A stretch of 64,000 bases of DNA. Source: Mesorhizobium australicum WSM2073 (GTDB lineage Bacteria; Pseudomonadota; Alphaproteobacteria; Rhizobiales; Rhizobiaceae). The stretch spans positions 3,610,001 through 3,674,000 of the forward strand of contig NC_019973.1 of NCBI RefSeq assembly GCF_000230995.2. Direction: 5' to 3'. A program made the translations under genes and the position numbers. The notes beneath the pieces are model-generated. The model did no database searches, was not told the DNA's origin, and saw only the letters and a list, made by a program, of their open reading frames with translations. This document shows, one piece after another, positions 48,386-58,178 of the stretch. The first letter of the stretch is position 1. Every line of letters begins with the position of its first letter.

Positions 48386-49788
48386 TGGATGTTTCGGCGC
48401 TCAAACGCGATCTCGATGGGATAAAACTCGACGACAATCCGGCCATCGTCCAGCAGAAGAGCCGGGACTTCTACTGGTACAGTCCGGTCCTGAAACAACA
48501 GCTCGACCATGTCACCGGCGACCTCATCGTGACGCCCAGGAACGAAGCCGAACTGATCCGCGTGCTTGCCGCCTGTCATCGCCATGGCGTGGCGGTGACG
48601 CCGCGCGGCAGCGGCACCGGAAATTATGGCCAGGCAATGCCGCTTTCGGGCGGCGTGGTGCTCAATCTCGCCGAGATGAACGAGATCAAGTCGATCGCGC
48701 CGGGGCGCGTGGTGACCGGACCGGGCGCGGTCCTGGCCGACATCGACAAGGCGACGCGCGCGCATTGCGGGCAGGAGCTGCGGCTGTCGCCCTCCACCTA
48801 CAATACCGCCTCGATCGGCGGTTTCATCGCCGGCGGCTCCGGCGGCGTCGGCTCGATCAATTTCGGCGGATTGCGTGATTTCGGCAATGTGCTGCGCCTG
48901 CGCGTGGTGACGATGGAGGCCGAGCCGAGGGTGCTCGAACTCACCGGCGAAGACCTGCACAAGGTGACCCACGCCTATGGCACCAATGGCATCATCTCGG
49001 AAGTCGAGATGCCGCTGACGGCGGCCTATGACTGGATCGACGTCATCGTCGGCTTCGACCAATTCATGGATGCGGCGCGCTATGGCAATGCGCTGGCCTG
49101 CCAGGACGGCATCCTGACCAAGCTGATCACGCCGATCGCGGCACCCGTGCCGCAGCTTTATTTCAAGCGGCACCAGAAATTCTTCAGGGAAGGTCAAAGC
49201 ATCTGCGTCGTCATGGTGGCGCAACATGGGCTGGATGCTTTTCTGGCCTTTACGCGCCGCGCCGGGGGTGAGGTGATCTACAACGCCACCACGGCGACGC
49301 CGGAGGAGAAAAAGGGCCTGCCGCCGGCCTATGAGCTGGCCTGGAACCACACGACGCTCCGGGCGCTGCGCGTCGACCCCGCCGTCACCTACCTGCAGTC
49401 GCTCTATCCCTTTCCCAACCAGCTGGCGCTGGTAGAGAAAATGGATGCGATGTTTCCCGGCGAAGTGTTCTCGCATCTCGAATTCGTGCGGCTGGATGGC
49501 AACATCACCTGCTTCGGCCTGCCGCTGGTCAAGTTCACCACCGAGGCGCGGCTTAACGAGATCATCCGCCTGCATGAGGAAAATGGCTGCCCGATCTTCA
49601 ACCCGCACCGCTACACGCTGGAAGAGGGCGGCATGAAGCAGACCGACGCGGTGCAACTCGCCTTCAAGCGCGAGACCGACCCGCAAGGCCTGCTCAATCC
49701 CGGCAAGATGATCGCCTGGGAAAACCCGGACTATGACTACCGTTCGGGCCGGACGTTCCTGTTCAAGGGGTTGCAAAAGGCTGGGTAA
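48382..49788 (+). CDS. FAD-binding oxidoreductase (GlcD/VAO type)
   Basis: 468 aa flavoprotein of the vanillyl-alcohol-oxidase/glycolate oxidase fold. The PP-loop TPRGSGTGNYGQAMPLSGGV binds FAD; GQELRLSPSTYNTASIGGFI and GGSGGVGSINFGGLRD follow; it ends in the DPQGLLNPGKMIAW motif of the family. It starts four bases inside the deaminase gene (ATGATG, either ATG possible). The substrate is unknown; the context suggests an oxidative step on a ring-opened or deaminated product. Confidence 0.9.
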   Translation: MMDVSALKRDLDGIKLDDNPAIVQQKSRDFYWYSPVLKQQLDHVTGDLIVTPRNEAELIRVLAACHRHGVAVTPRGSGTGNYGQAMPLSGGVVLNLAEMNEIKSIAPGRVVTGPGAVLADIDKATRAHCGQELRLSPSTYNTASIGGFIAGGSGGVGSINFGGLRDFGNVLRLRVVTMEAEPRVLELTGEDLHKVTHAYGTNGIISEVEMPLTAAYDWIDVIVGFDQFMDAARYGNALACQDGILTKLITPIAAPVPQLYFKRHQKFFREGQSICVVMVAQHGLDAFLAFTRRAGGEVIYNATTATPEEKKGLPPAYELAWNHTTLRALRVDPAVTYLQSLYPFPNQLALVEKMDAMFPGEVFSHLEFVRLDGNITCFGLPLVKFTTEARLNEIIRLHEENGCPIFNPHRYTLEEGGMKQTDAVQLAFKRETDPQGLLNPGKMIAWENPDYDYRSGRTFLFKGLQKAG

Positions 49789-50369
49789 TGAACATCCTCG
49801 TCCTCTATGCCCATCCCGTCGAGACCAGCTTCAATGCCGGCCTGCACCGGATGATCGTCGAGCGGCTCACGATGGCTGGCCATTCGATCGATGACTGCGA
49901 TCTCTACGGCGAGGATTTCGATCCGCGTCTGACGCGCAGGGAGAGGCTGGATTATCACAATTTCCGCGGTCCCGGGGATCCTGCGGCGCCATACGTCGAG
50001 CGCCTGTTGCGGGCCGATGCGCTGGTGCTTTCCTATCCGGTCTGGAATTACGGTTTCCCGGCGATCCTGAAAGGGTTTTTCGATCGCGTCTTCCTGCCGG
50101 GCGTGTCGTTCAAGCTGGTCGACGGCAAGGTGGAGCCGTCGCTGCACAACATAAGAAAGGTCGCGGCGGTCACCTCCTATGGCGGCAGCCGGTTCCGCGC
50201 CTTTCTGATGGGCGACCCGCCGCGAAAACTGATCAAGCGCATGCTGCGCGCCACGGTAAAGCCGGGTGCTTCCGTTTCCTATCTGGCGCATTATTCGATG
50301 AACCTTTCGACCGACGAGACGCGCAAGGCATTCCTGGCCAAGGTCACGGCCAGCATGGACAGATTCTGA
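49788..50369 (+). CDS. NAD(P)H-dependent oxidoreductase, flavodoxin-like fold (copy 1)
   Basis: 193 aa NQO1/KefF/MdaB-type flavin reductase. Begins MNILVLYAHPVETSFNAGLH (phosphate-binding loop) and has LSYPVWNYGFPAILKGFFDR, the FMN/FAD-binding and dimer segment. Start and stop overlap the neighbours by one base each, so it is coupled both to the FAD oxidase and to its paralogue. Confidence 0.9.
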   Translation: MNILVLYAHPVETSFNAGLHRMIVERLTMAGHSIDDCDLYGEDFDPRLTRRERLDYHNFRGPGDPAAPYVERLLRADALVLSYPVWNYGFPAILKGFFDRVFLPGVSFKLVDGKVEPSLHNIRKVAAVTSYGGSRFRAFLMGDPPRKLIKRMLRATVKPGASVSYLAHYSMNLSTDETRKAFLAKVTASMDRF

Positions 50370-50956
50370 TGCGCGCGCTGGTGGTCTATTGCCATCCGGT
50401 GCCGGAGAGCTTTTGCGCCGCTATCCGTGACACCGCCGTGGAGGTTCTGACGGGAAGAGGCTGGGAGGTGCGGCTGCTCGACCTCTACGCCGAGAAGTTC
50501 GATCCGGTGATGAACTGCGAGGAACGGCGTTTCTACAACGACCAGGCGCCGCAGGATCCTGCGCTGAAGCCGCATTTCGAGCTGCTCAACTGGGCCGAGG
50601 CGATTCTCTTCGTCTATCCGACCTGGTGGTACGGGCTGCCGGCGATGCTGAAGGGTTGGCTCGACCGGGTGTGGGCGACCAACGTCGCCTTCAAGCTTCC
50701 GGCCGGCAAGGGGCGGATCAAATCGCTGATGCGGCATGTGACCATGGTTGGCGTCATCACCACCTGCGGCGCGCCGACATGGTGGAGCGTCGTCGTCGGC
50801 CAGCCGGGGCGCAAGACCCTGCTGCGCGGCATGCGGGCGCTCTGCGCCACGCGCTGCAAGACGTTTTTCCTGGCGCATTATCTGATGGATAGCTCGACGT
50901 CGAAGAGCCGGGCGGCGTTCCTGGCGAAGGTGCGGGCGAAGCTGGAGCGGTTTTAA
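50369..50956 (+). CDS. NAD(P)H-dependent oxidoreductase, flavodoxin-like fold (copy 2)
   Basis: 195 aa paralogue of the preceding gene: VVYCHPVPESFCAAI at the N terminus and FVYPTWWYGLPAMLKGWLDR in the middle, and both end in a similar LAHY..D.ST...R.AFLAKV segment. The pair may form a heterodimer or act on successive quinone-like intermediates. Last gene of the run; an inverted-repeat spacer follows. Confidence 0.9.
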   Translation: MRALVVYCHPVPESFCAAIRDTAVEVLTGRGWEVRLLDLYAEKFDPVMNCEERRFYNDQAPQDPALKPHFELLNWAEAILFVYPTWWYGLPAMLKGWLDRVWATNVAFKLPAGKGRIKSLMRHVTMVGVITTCGAPTWWSVVVGQPGRKTLLRGMRALCATRCKTFFLAHYLMDSSTSKSRAAFLAKVRAKLERF

Positions 50957-50967
50957 GCAATTAGCGT

Positions 50968-51103
50968 CCTTCTCCCCGTTCACGGAGAGAAGATGCCGGC
51001 AGGCAGATGAGGGGCGGTGCCAGCGTTTGCCTCAGTTTGAGACGTTCGCGCCGCCCCTCATCCGACCCTTCGGGCCACCTTCTCCCCGTGAACGGGGAGA
51101 AGG
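50968..51103. repeat. Large compound inverted repeat between convergent genes
   Basis: The spacer is one symmetrical unit: CCTTCTCCCCG (50968-50978) at the left edge mirrors GGGGAGAAGG (51094-51103); GATGAGGGGCGG (51006-51017) pairs with CCGCCCCTCATC (51051-51062); and 51078-51103 is a near-perfect palindrome CCTTCTCCCCGT/ACGGGGAGAAGG with a two-base centre. This is a known style of rhizobial intergenic repeat. Its place between convergent genes suggests a bidirectional transcription end. Confidence 0.8.
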
Positions 51104-51114
51104 AAAAAGCGGCG

Positions 51115-53580
51115 CTACATCTTCGTCCGTTCCGATTTCGGATCGTACATCGGTTTCAGCGATGCCTCAGCCGCAAACCGTTCGCCGGCGATCTCGATTT
51201 CATAAGTCGAGGCGAGCACATCCGCCTCGCTCTGCCCTTGGCACGGCACATAGCCCAGCCCGATCGCTCCGCCGAGATGGTGGCCGTAATTGCCCGAAGT
51301 GATCGGACCGATGATCTTGCCATCGCGCAGGATCGCTTCGTTGTGGAAGAGCAGAGGCTGCGGGTCCTTGAGGCGGAACTGGACCAGGCGGCGGTCCAAT
51401 CCGGCCTCCTTCTTCTTCAGCACGGCATCGCGGCCGATGAAATCGCCCTTGGCCGTCTTCACCGCGAAGCCGAGGCCCGCCTCCAGCACATTGTCCTCAT
51501 CGGTGATGTCGTGTCCGAAATGGCGGAAAGCCTTTTCTATGCGGCAGGAATCGAGCGTGTGCAGTCCACAGAGCTTTAGCCCGACATCGGCACCGGCCTC
51601 ATCGATGGCCTCGAAGACATGGGCGGCCTGTTCGGTCGAGATGTAAAGCTCCCAGCCGAGCTCTCCGACATAGGTGACGCGGTGCGCCCGGGCGAGGCCC
51701 ATGCCGATTTCGATCTCCTGGAACGTGCCGAACGGATTGTTCTCGTTGGAGAAGTCGTTGGGGCTGACCTTCTGGATCAGTTTTCGCGCATCCGGGCCCA
51801 TCACGCAGAGCACGCTTTCAGCGGCGGTTACGTCCGTGATGATGACGAACTGGTCGCCGACATGCCGGTGCAGCCAGGCGAGGTCGCGCTGCAGCGTGGC
51901 GCCCGGCACGACGAGGAAATAGGCCGTATCCGAAAGCCGCGACACGGTGAGGTCGCTCTCTATGCCGCCGCGCTGGTTGAGCATTTGCGTGTAGACGATC
52001 TTGCCCGGCGCCACGTCCATGTCGTTGGCGCAGAGTCTTTGCAGGAAGGTGCAGGCGTCGCGGCCCTCGACGCGGATCTTGCCGAACGACGTCATGTCGA
52101 ACAGGCCGACGTTGCCGCGGACCGCCAGATGCTCCTCGCGCTGGTTATCAAACCAGTTCTGCCGCTTCCAGGAATAGCGATATTCGCGCTCCTGGCCTTC
52201 GCGGGCGAACCAGTTGGCACGCTCCCAGCCGGCGACTTCGCCGAACACGGCGCCGCGCGCCTTCAGATGCTCGTGCAGGGGCGAGCGGCGCACACCACGC
52301 GAGGTTGCCATCTGGCGATAGGGGAAATGGTCGGCATAAAGCAGGCCGAGCGTTTCGGAGACGCGTTCCTTGAGATAGCGGCGGTTCTTCTGGAACGGCT
52401 GGGTGCGGCGGATGTCGACTTCCCACAGGTCGAACGGGGCTTCACCATCGTTGATCCACTGCGCCAGCGCCATGCCGGCGCCGCCCGAGGAGACGATGCC
52501 GATCGAATTGTAGCCGGTCGCCATCCAGTAGCCGCGCAACTCCGGCGCCTCGCCGAGATAGTAGCGGTCATCAGGGGTAAAACTTTCAGGGCCGTTGAAG
52601 AAAGTGTGGATGCCGGCGGTCGCCAGCATCGGCATGCGGCTAACGCCCATTTCGAGGATCGGTTCGAAATGGTCCATGTCCTCCGGCAACTGGTCGAAGC
52701 AGAAATCCTCGCGGATGCCGTCCATGCCCCATGGCTTGGCCACCGGCTCGAAGGCACCGAGCATCATCTTGCCGGCGTCTTCCTTGTAGTAGGCGCACTC
52801 GTCCGGCACGCGCAGCACTGGCAGGCGGCCAAGGCCGGGGATCGGCTCGGTGACCAGATAAAAGTGCTCGCAGGCGTGCAACGGGATGTTCACGCCGTTC
52901 TGGGCGCCGAGATCGCGCGCCCACATGCCGGCGCAGTTGATAACGATATCGGTCTCGATCGAGCCCTGGCCTTCGCCTTGCGCCCAGGACACGCCGGAGA
53001 CGCGGCCATTTTTCGTATGGACCTTGGTGACCTTCACATTCTCCGCGATGGTGGCGCCACGTTGGCGCGCACCCTTGGCCAGCGCCATGGCGATGTTGGC
53101 CGGGTCGCACTGGCCGTCGAGCGGCAGATGCACGGCGCCGACCACGTCGGAGACATTGAGATGCGGGTACATCTCCTTGACCTCATTGGGAGAAATCTCG
53201 CGCACGTCGACGTCGAAGGCGCGGGCGAGCGACGCCTGCCGGTAGATCTCGTGCTTGCGCTCTTCGGTCAGCGCCACGGTGATCGAGCCGACCTGGCGCA
53301 TGCCGGTGCCGACCTCGGTCTCGGCTTCCAGCTTGACGTAGAGATCGGCCGAATATTTCGCCAGCCGGGTCATGTTCTGCGAGCCGCGCAACTGTCCGAT
53401 CAGCCCTGCGGCGTGCCATGTCGTGCCCGAGGTCAGTTGCTTGCGCTCCAGAAGCACGATGTCGGTCCAGCCAAGCTTGGCCAGGTGGTAGGCCACCGAG
53501 CAGCCGGAGACGCCGCCACCGATGATGACGGCCCTTGCCTTGGTGGGGATGGCTTTCGTGGGAAGGCTCCTGGCGGTCAT
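51115..53580 (-). CDS. Dimethylglycine dehydrogenase-like flavoprotein (copy 2 of operon)
   Basis: 821 aa fusion: FAD domain (residues 16-390; [17 protein letters not shown]), FAO_M linker (about 395-445), then aminomethyltransferase GcvT domains (about 450-815). SGTTWHAAG places His56 where dimethylglycine/sarcosine dehydrogenases bind FAD covalently. Such enzymes oxidatively demethylate N-methylated glycines and hand the C1 unit to tetrahydrofolate bound by the C-terminal half. Its ATG overlaps the aminotransferase stop. The exact substrate is unknown; see the related first copy at 55653-58106. Confidence 0.9.
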   Translation of the reverse strand: MTARSLPTKAIPTKARAVIIGGGVSGCSVAYHLAKLGWTDIVLLERKQLTSGTTWHAAGLIGQLRGSQNMTRLAKYSADLYVKLEAETEVGTGMRQVGSITVALTEERKHEIYRQASLARAFDVDVREISPNEVKEMYPHLNVSDVVGAVHLPLDGQCDPANIAMALAKGARQRGATIAENVKVTKVHTKNGRVSGVSWAQGEGQGSIETDIVINCAGMWARDLGAQNGVNIPLHACEHFYLVTEPIPGLGRLPVLRVPDECAYYKEDAGKMMLGAFEPVAKPWGMDGIREDFCFDQLPEDMDHFEPILEMGVSRMPMLATAGIHTFFNGPESFTPDDRYYLGEAPELRGYWMATGYNSIGIVSSGGAGMALAQWINDGEAPFDLWEVDIRRTQPFQKNRRYLKERVSETLGLLYADHFPYRQMATSRGVRRSPLHEHLKARGAVFGEVAGWERANWFAREGQEREYRYSWKRQNWFDNQREEHLAVRGNVGLFDMTSFGKIRVEGRDACTFLQRLCANDMDVAPGKIVYTQMLNQRGGIESDLTVSRLSDTAYFLVVPGATLQRDLAWLHRHVGDQFVIITDVTAAESVLCVMGPDARKLIQKVSPNDFSNENNPFGTFQEIEIGMGLARAHRVTYVGELGWELYISTEQAAHVFEAIDEAGADVGLKLCGLHTLDSCRIEKAFRHFGHDITDEDNVLEAGLGFAVKTAKGDFIGRDAVLKKKEAGLDRRLVQFRLKDPQPLLFHNEAILRDGKIIGPITSGNYGHHLGGAIGLGYVPCQGQSEADVLASTYEIEIAGERFAAEASLKPMYDPKSERTKM

Positions 53581-54758
53581 GCGGCCTCACGACGGTAGCT
53601 GGAAACGAAACGGCGCAGCCGGGCGGCTGCTTCCCTGAGCACGGGTTCGGGCTGGCACAGGCTGATTCTGATATGGCCGGCCGCGGCTTCGCCGAAACTC
53701 GAGCCCGGCATGACGCCGACCTTCTCCTTGTCGAGGAAGGCGAAGGCGAATTTCTCGTCGTCGGGTTCGACATCAGATATGTCGAGCATGACATACATGC
53801 CGCCTTCGGAACCGCGCACGGTGACATCGTTCATGCCGCGCACCGCATCGAGCAGGACGGTGCGGCGCGCCGCGTAGCGTTCGGCGATGTCCTTGACGCC
53901 ATAGTGCTGCTCCAGCGCCTCGGCGCAAGCGATGGAGATGAAGGCCGGCAGGCCGTAGGTCGTCACCAAATTGAGATTGATCAGCAGCGTGATCATTTTT
54001 TCCGGCCCGGTCAGCCAGCCCATGCGCCAGCCGGTCATGCCGTGGCTCTTGGACATCGAATTGATCACCAGCGTGCGCTCGGCCATGCCGGGCAGCGAGC
54101 GCGGCGAGACATGCTCGCCGCCGCCCAGCGTCCAGTAGACCTCATCGGACAGCAGCCAGAGATCGTGCTCGCGGCAGATTTCGGCCAGCTGTTCCAGCCG
54201 CTCGCGCGAATAGACGGCACCCGTCGGGTTGTTCGGCGTGTTGATCAGTATGGCGCGCGTGTTGGGCTTGAGTGCGGCACGGATCATGTCCGCGCGCGGT
54301 TGGAACCCATCCTCGGCCGGTGTCTCGACGACGGTGAAGCTGGCACCGGCGGCGCTGAAGGTGTTGGGATAGGTGGCATAGTAGGGGGCAACCACGATGG
54401 CGTGGTCGCCCGGGTCGAGAACGGCCTGCACGGCCGCGTAAAGTGCGGCCTGGCCGCCCGGCGTGGCGATGACCTCTTCCGGCGTCGTCTCGACACCGGT
54501 GCAGGCGCTGGAGGCCGCCGCCATCGCCTTGCGCAGGCGCGGCAGGCCGGGCAGCGGCGTGTAGTGATGGTTGCTGCCGCGAACCGCCGCAACGCAGGCT
54601 TCGATCGTCTCCGACGGCGTGTCGAAATCGTGGTCGCCGACCGACAGCATGATAATGTCCTCGCCGGCTTCCTTGCGGGCCCAGGCGGCGAAATGAACTT
54701 CCCAGCCGTCCTTGCCCGATGGAACAATGCCGGTGATGCGCGATGATGGTTTAGGCAT
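53577..54758 (-). CDS. PLP-dependent aminotransferase (class I/II)
   Basis: 393 aa fold-type I aminotransferase: [39 protein letters not shown] and the PLP lysine K237 in [15 protein letters not shown]. The ATG at 54758 lies at the end of the methyltransferase gene (8 bp overlap); upstream codons belong to that gene in another frame. An amino donor/acceptor cannot be assigned; a role in removing the amino group of the demethylated product is conceivable. Confidence 0.9.
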   Translation of the reverse strand: MPKPSSRITGIVPSGKDGWEVHFAAWARKEAGEDIIMLSVGDHDFDTPSETIEACVAAVRGSNHHYTPLPGLPRLRKAMAAASSACTGVETTPEEVIATPGGQAALYAAVQAVLDPGDHAIVVAPYYATYPNTFSAAGASFTVVETPAEDGFQPRADMIRAALKPNTRAILINTPNNPTGAVYSRERLEQLAEICREHDLWLLSDEVYWTLGGGEHVSPRSLPGMAERTLVINSMSKSHGMTGWRMGWLTGPEKMITLLINLNLVTTYGLPAFISIACAEALEQHYGVKDIAERYAARRTVLLDAVRGMNDVTVRGSEGGMYVMLDISDVEPDDEKFAFAFLDKEKVGVMPGSSFGEAAAGHIRISLCQPEPVLREAAARLRRFVSSYRREAA

Positions 54759-55656
54759 GTGAGACTCCCGTGATCGCGTAGCCGTCCTGTTGCAGCCGGT
54801 CGCGCAAGGCGGCGATATGGGCAGGACCGACCTCGCAGCAACCGCCGACGATGTCCGCACCCGCTTCCACCCAGCCGACAGCCTGGTCGGCGTAGGCATC
54901 CGGACCGAGGTCGTGGCGGGCATGCAGTACATCCACCGTGCCGCCATGCTTGAGCGCTTCGGTGGAAGTGAAGCCATTGGCATAGGCACCGACCAGGCCG
55001 CCAAGCTCGATCAGTTCAGGCAAGGCCGCCGCAATCGCCTCGGGGCGGCAGCAGTTGAGCAGCCGCGCCGCCACCGGCAGATTTCCGAGCGCATCGGCCG
55101 CCGACGCAATAGTCTCGCCGCTGCGCAAGCGCGGCGTGCCGTGATCGGCCAGCGTCCATGACACCCAGACAGGCTTGCCGCTTTCCGATGCGGCGGTGAC
55201 CGCCGCGCGCGCTTCCTCCGACGACGCCATGGTCTCGCAAAGGAACAGGTCGACACCGTCCACCTGCTCGGCGACGATGCGGCGGTAGATGTCGAGCGTC
55301 TCCTGGTAGGAGATCGTCAGCGCCGGCGCGTAGCTGCCGAAGAGCGGCGACAGACAGCCGGCGATCGCCGCATCGCCGGCCTCGTCGCGCGCTTGCCTGG
55401 CGAGCTCGATGCCACGCTTCTGCAATGGCTTGAACAGGTCTTCCGCACCTTCGCGCGCCAGGCGTTCGGGCGTCGCCGAATAGGTGTTAATGGTGATGAC
55501 GCGGGCGCCGGCGTTGATGAATTCGGCATGCAGGCCGCGCACAAGGTCCGGTTCGTCGATCAGCACCCTGGCCGACCACAGCGGCGTCGGCTCGGACTGG
55601 CTGCGCCGCACCAGCTCCTGGCCCATGCCGCCATCGGTGAGGATAACGTTCTTCAT
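54751..55656 (-). CDS. Homocysteine S-methyltransferase family protein
   Basis: 301 aa zinc-dependent methyltransferase barrel, like MmuM or the barrel of betaine-homocysteine methyltransferase. The start MKNVILTDGGMGQELVRR and zinc cysteines in LLNCCRPEA and GADIVGGCCEVGP are visible. It would move a methyl group from betaine, S-methylmethionine or a similar donor to homocysteine; next to two dimethylglycine-dehydrogenase-like genes, a betaine-type donor is plausible. Overlaps 4 bp with the gene before it. Confidence 0.9.
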   Translation of the reverse strand: MKNVILTDGGMGQELVRRSQSEPTPLWSARVLIDEPDLVRGLHAEFINAGARVITINTYSATPERLAREGAEDLFKPLQKRGIELARQARDEAGDAAIAGCLSPLFGSYAPALTISYQETLDIYRRIVAEQVDGVDLFLCETMASSEEARAAVTAASESGKPVWVSWTLADHGTPRLRSGETIASAADALGNLPVAARLLNCCRPEAIAAALPELIELGGLVGAYANGFTSTEALKHGGTVDVLHARHDLGPDAYADQAVGWVEAGADIVGGCCEVGPAHIAALRDRLQQDGYAITGVSHA

Positions 55657-58106
55657 GCGCGCAGTCTTTCGTTCCTGGGATCCCACAAGGGCTCGTCCTG
55701 TTGCACGATCGCCTTGAAGCGGTCGCCGAAGATCTCGACCTCAACCGATGTGCCGGGTTCGGTCAGGTCGGCGCGCAGCATGCCGAGCGCGATCGACTTG
55801 TCGACGCGATGGCCCCAGCCCCCCGACGTCGTCTCGCCGACGATCTGGCCGTCATGCCAAAGGGTCGACATGTAAGGCGCGTCGCAATCGCCGGGATCTT
55901 CGACCACCAGCGTGACGAAGCGTTTCTTCACGCCTTGCTGTTTTTCGTTCTGGAGGGCCGCCTTGCCGCGGAAATCGGGCTTTTCCCATTTGACGAAGCG
56001 CTCCAGACCGCCCTGCAGGATCGAATAGTCGGTCGACAGATCGCCCTTCCAGGTGCGGTAGCCTTTTTCGAGCCGCAGCGAATCCAGTGCGTACATGCCA
56101 AACGGCTTCAGCCCATGATTCTGCCCGGCAGCGCAGATCGTATCGAAGATCGCGGCAGTGTCGTCGACCCTGGTGTGGATCTCCCAGCCGAGCTCGCCGG
56201 CGAAGGAGACGCGGACCAGCCTGGCCCAGCGCCCGGCAATCCTGGTTTCCTGATGCGTCAGCCAAGGCAAGGTCAGGTCGGCGTCACAGACGTCGGCAAG
56301 GATTTTTCGCGAGTTGGGACCGGCCAGGATCTGCGTGGAGAATTCTTCCGTCCGGTCGATCAGCTTGAACGCCGCATCCCCGGGCATGTGCGATTTCAGC
56401 CATTCGAAGTCATGCCACTGTGCCACCGCCGCGGTGATCAGCGTCATGGACTCCTCGCCATGGCGCACCACCGACATTTCGGTGACGATGCGGCCCTTGT
56501 CATCGGAGAAATAGACGAGGCCGATGCGGCCGGGCTTCGGCACCAGGCCGGTCACCTGCCGGCTCAGCCATTCGGCGGCACCAGGGCCTTCGAGATTGAA
56601 GCGCGAGAAGCCGGGCAGGTCGAGGATGCCGGCAGCGTCGCGGACAGCCAGGCACTCTTCGCGCACGCGCTGCTGCCAAGGCCCGTCGCGGCGGAAGGTC
56701 AGCGTGGCTTCCTCGGAGACGTCGTCGCCGTCCCGCGCGTACCAGGTGGCGCGTTCCCAGCCATTGTAGGCGTCGAAACGGGCACCCAGCGCCTTGATGC
56801 GATCGTGGATCGGCGACAGTTTCCTGTCACGTCCTTCCGGCCAGGCATGGCGCGGGAACTGGATGGCGTATTCGTTGCCATAGATCTCCATACCCTTGGC
56901 CACGCAATAGTCCGGCGCGGAAGCAAAGGAGGTGAAGCGGCGCGGATCGCACGACCACATGTCCCATTCGGTCTGGCCTTGCGTCACCCATTCGGCCAGC
57001 ACCTTGCCGGCACCGCCACCCTGGGCGATGCCGAAAGTGAAGACGCAAGCCTCGAAGGCGTTGGGAACGCCGGGCATCGGCCCGATCAGCGGATTGCCAT
57101 CCGGCGCATAAGGGATCGGGCCGTTGATGACCTTGGAGAGGCCGGCGGTGCCGAGGATCGGCACACGGGCGACGGCGTCGGCCAGATAATGTTCCAGCCG
57201 GTCGAGGTCGTCGGGGAAGAGCTGGAAGGAAAAGTCGTCCGGCATGGGGTCGTTGTGGGTGGCCCAATGCGCGCGGCAATTGCGCTCATAGGGGCCGAGA
57301 TTCATGCCCGCCTTTTCCTGGCGCAGATAATAGGAAGTATCGACGTCGCGCAGCAGCGGCAGCTTCTTGCCCTGTTCCTTCGACCAGGCGGCGAGTTCGG
57401 GGATTTCCTCGAACAAAATGTACTGGTGGCTCATCACCATCATCGGCACTTCGCGGCCGAACATCCTGCCGACTTCGGCGGCACGGTAGCCGGCTGCATT
57501 GACGACGATCTCGCAGCGGATCTCGCCTTGCGGTGTCTCGACCACCCACTCGTCCTTTTCGCGGCGCACGCCTGTCACGGGGCAGAACCGGATGATTTTC
57601 GCACCCATGTCGCGCGCGCCCTTGGCCAGCGCCTGCGTCAGCTGTGCCGGGTCGATGTCGCCGTCGCTCGGATCGTACAGCGCGCCCTTCAACTCATGCG
57701 TTTCGAGGAAGGGGTAGCGGCGCTTGATCTCGTCGAGCCCGATCACGTCTATGTCCATGCCTTGGTAACGGCCCATGCCCTTGGCGCGCTGGAATTCCTG
57801 GATGCGTTCCTTTGTGTGGGCGAGCCTGAGCGAGCCGGTGACATGGTAGTTCATGGGATAGTCGACGGCGTCGGCCAAGCCGCGATAGAGCTCGGTCGAA
57901 TAGCGCTGCATGTTCATCAGCGACCAGGAGGAGGAGAAGGTGGGCACATTGCCGGCCGCATGCCAGGTCGAGCCGGAGGTCAGCTCGTTCTTTTCCAGGA
58001 GCACGCAGTCGGTCCAGCCGGCCTTGGCCAGGTGATAGAGCGACGAGGTGCCGACAACGCCACCTCCGATGATCACCACGCGCGCCGTGCTCGGCAAACC
58101 CGCCAT
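55653..58106 (-). CDS. Dimethylglycine dehydrogenase-like flavoprotein (copy 1 of operon)
   Basis: 817 aa, same domain order as the gene at 51115-53580: FAD domain (GGGVVGTSSLYHLAKAGW), His49 in SGSTWHAAG for covalent FAD, FAO_M linker, GcvT and GcvT-C. The two copies differ widely in the substrate part, so they probably handle different N-methyl compounds or successive demethylations. A GGGAGAAG ribosome site precedes the ATG at 58106; codons up to 58304 in the same frame overlap the regulator and are rejected. Confidence 0.91.
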   Translation of the reverse strand: MAGLPSTARVVIIGGGVVGTSSLYHLAKAGWTDCVLLEKNELTSGSTWHAAGNVPTFSSSWSLMNMQRYSTELYRGLADAVDYPMNYHVTGSLRLAHTKERIQEFQRAKGMGRYQGMDIDVIGLDEIKRRYPFLETHELKGALYDPSDGDIDPAQLTQALAKGARDMGAKIIRFCPVTGVRREKDEWVVETPQGEIRCEIVVNAAGYRAAEVGRMFGREVPMMVMSHQYILFEEIPELAAWSKEQGKKLPLLRDVDTSYYLRQEKAGMNLGPYERNCRAHWATHNDPMPDDFSFQLFPDDLDRLEHYLADAVARVPILGTAGLSKVINGPIPYAPDGNPLIGPMPGVPNAFEACVFTFGIAQGGGAGKVLAEWVTQGQTEWDMWSCDPRRFTSFASAPDYCVAKGMEIYGNEYAIQFPRHAWPEGRDRKLSPIHDRIKALGARFDAYNGWERATWYARDGDDVSEEATLTFRRDGPWQQRVREECLAVRDAAGILDLPGFSRFNLEGPGAAEWLSRQVTGLVPKPGRIGLVYFSDDKGRIVTEMSVVRHGEESMTLITAAVAQWHDFEWLKSHMPGDAAFKLIDRTEEFSTQILAGPNSRKILADVCDADLTLPWLTHQETRIAGRWARLVRVSFAGELGWEIHTRVDDTAAIFDTICAAGQNHGLKPFGMYALDSLRLEKGYRTWKGDLSTDYSILQGGLERFVKWEKPDFRGKAALQNEKQQGVKKRFVTLVVEDPGDCDAPYMSTLWHDGQIVGETTSGGWGHRVDKSIALGMLRADLTEPGTSVEVEIFGDRFKAIVQQDEPLWDPRNERLRA

Positions 58107-58152
58107 GTTCTTCTCCCAATCTTCAAGCGCGCCGCGCTTCTTTTGCTTTATG

Positions 58153-58178
58153 GATGCATGTCGTCGGCGACATGCATC
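58153..58178 (-). repeat. Perfect 11 bp hairpin at the regulator/operon junction
   Basis: GATGCATGTCG and CGACATGCATC flank a four-base loop. The right arm overlaps the stop codon of the XRE-cupin regulator (TGA at 58179-58177), and the hairpin separates it from the DMGDH-like gene 47 bases further on. There is no U-tract, so it may be an mRNA processing or stability element, or an operator, rather than a simple terminator. Confidence 0.75.

Noticed and set aside
42894..50956. Rut pyrimidine-degradation operon
   Set aside because: A Rid protein and flavin reductases are present, but no RutA luciferase-like monooxygenase, RutB or RutD is found.
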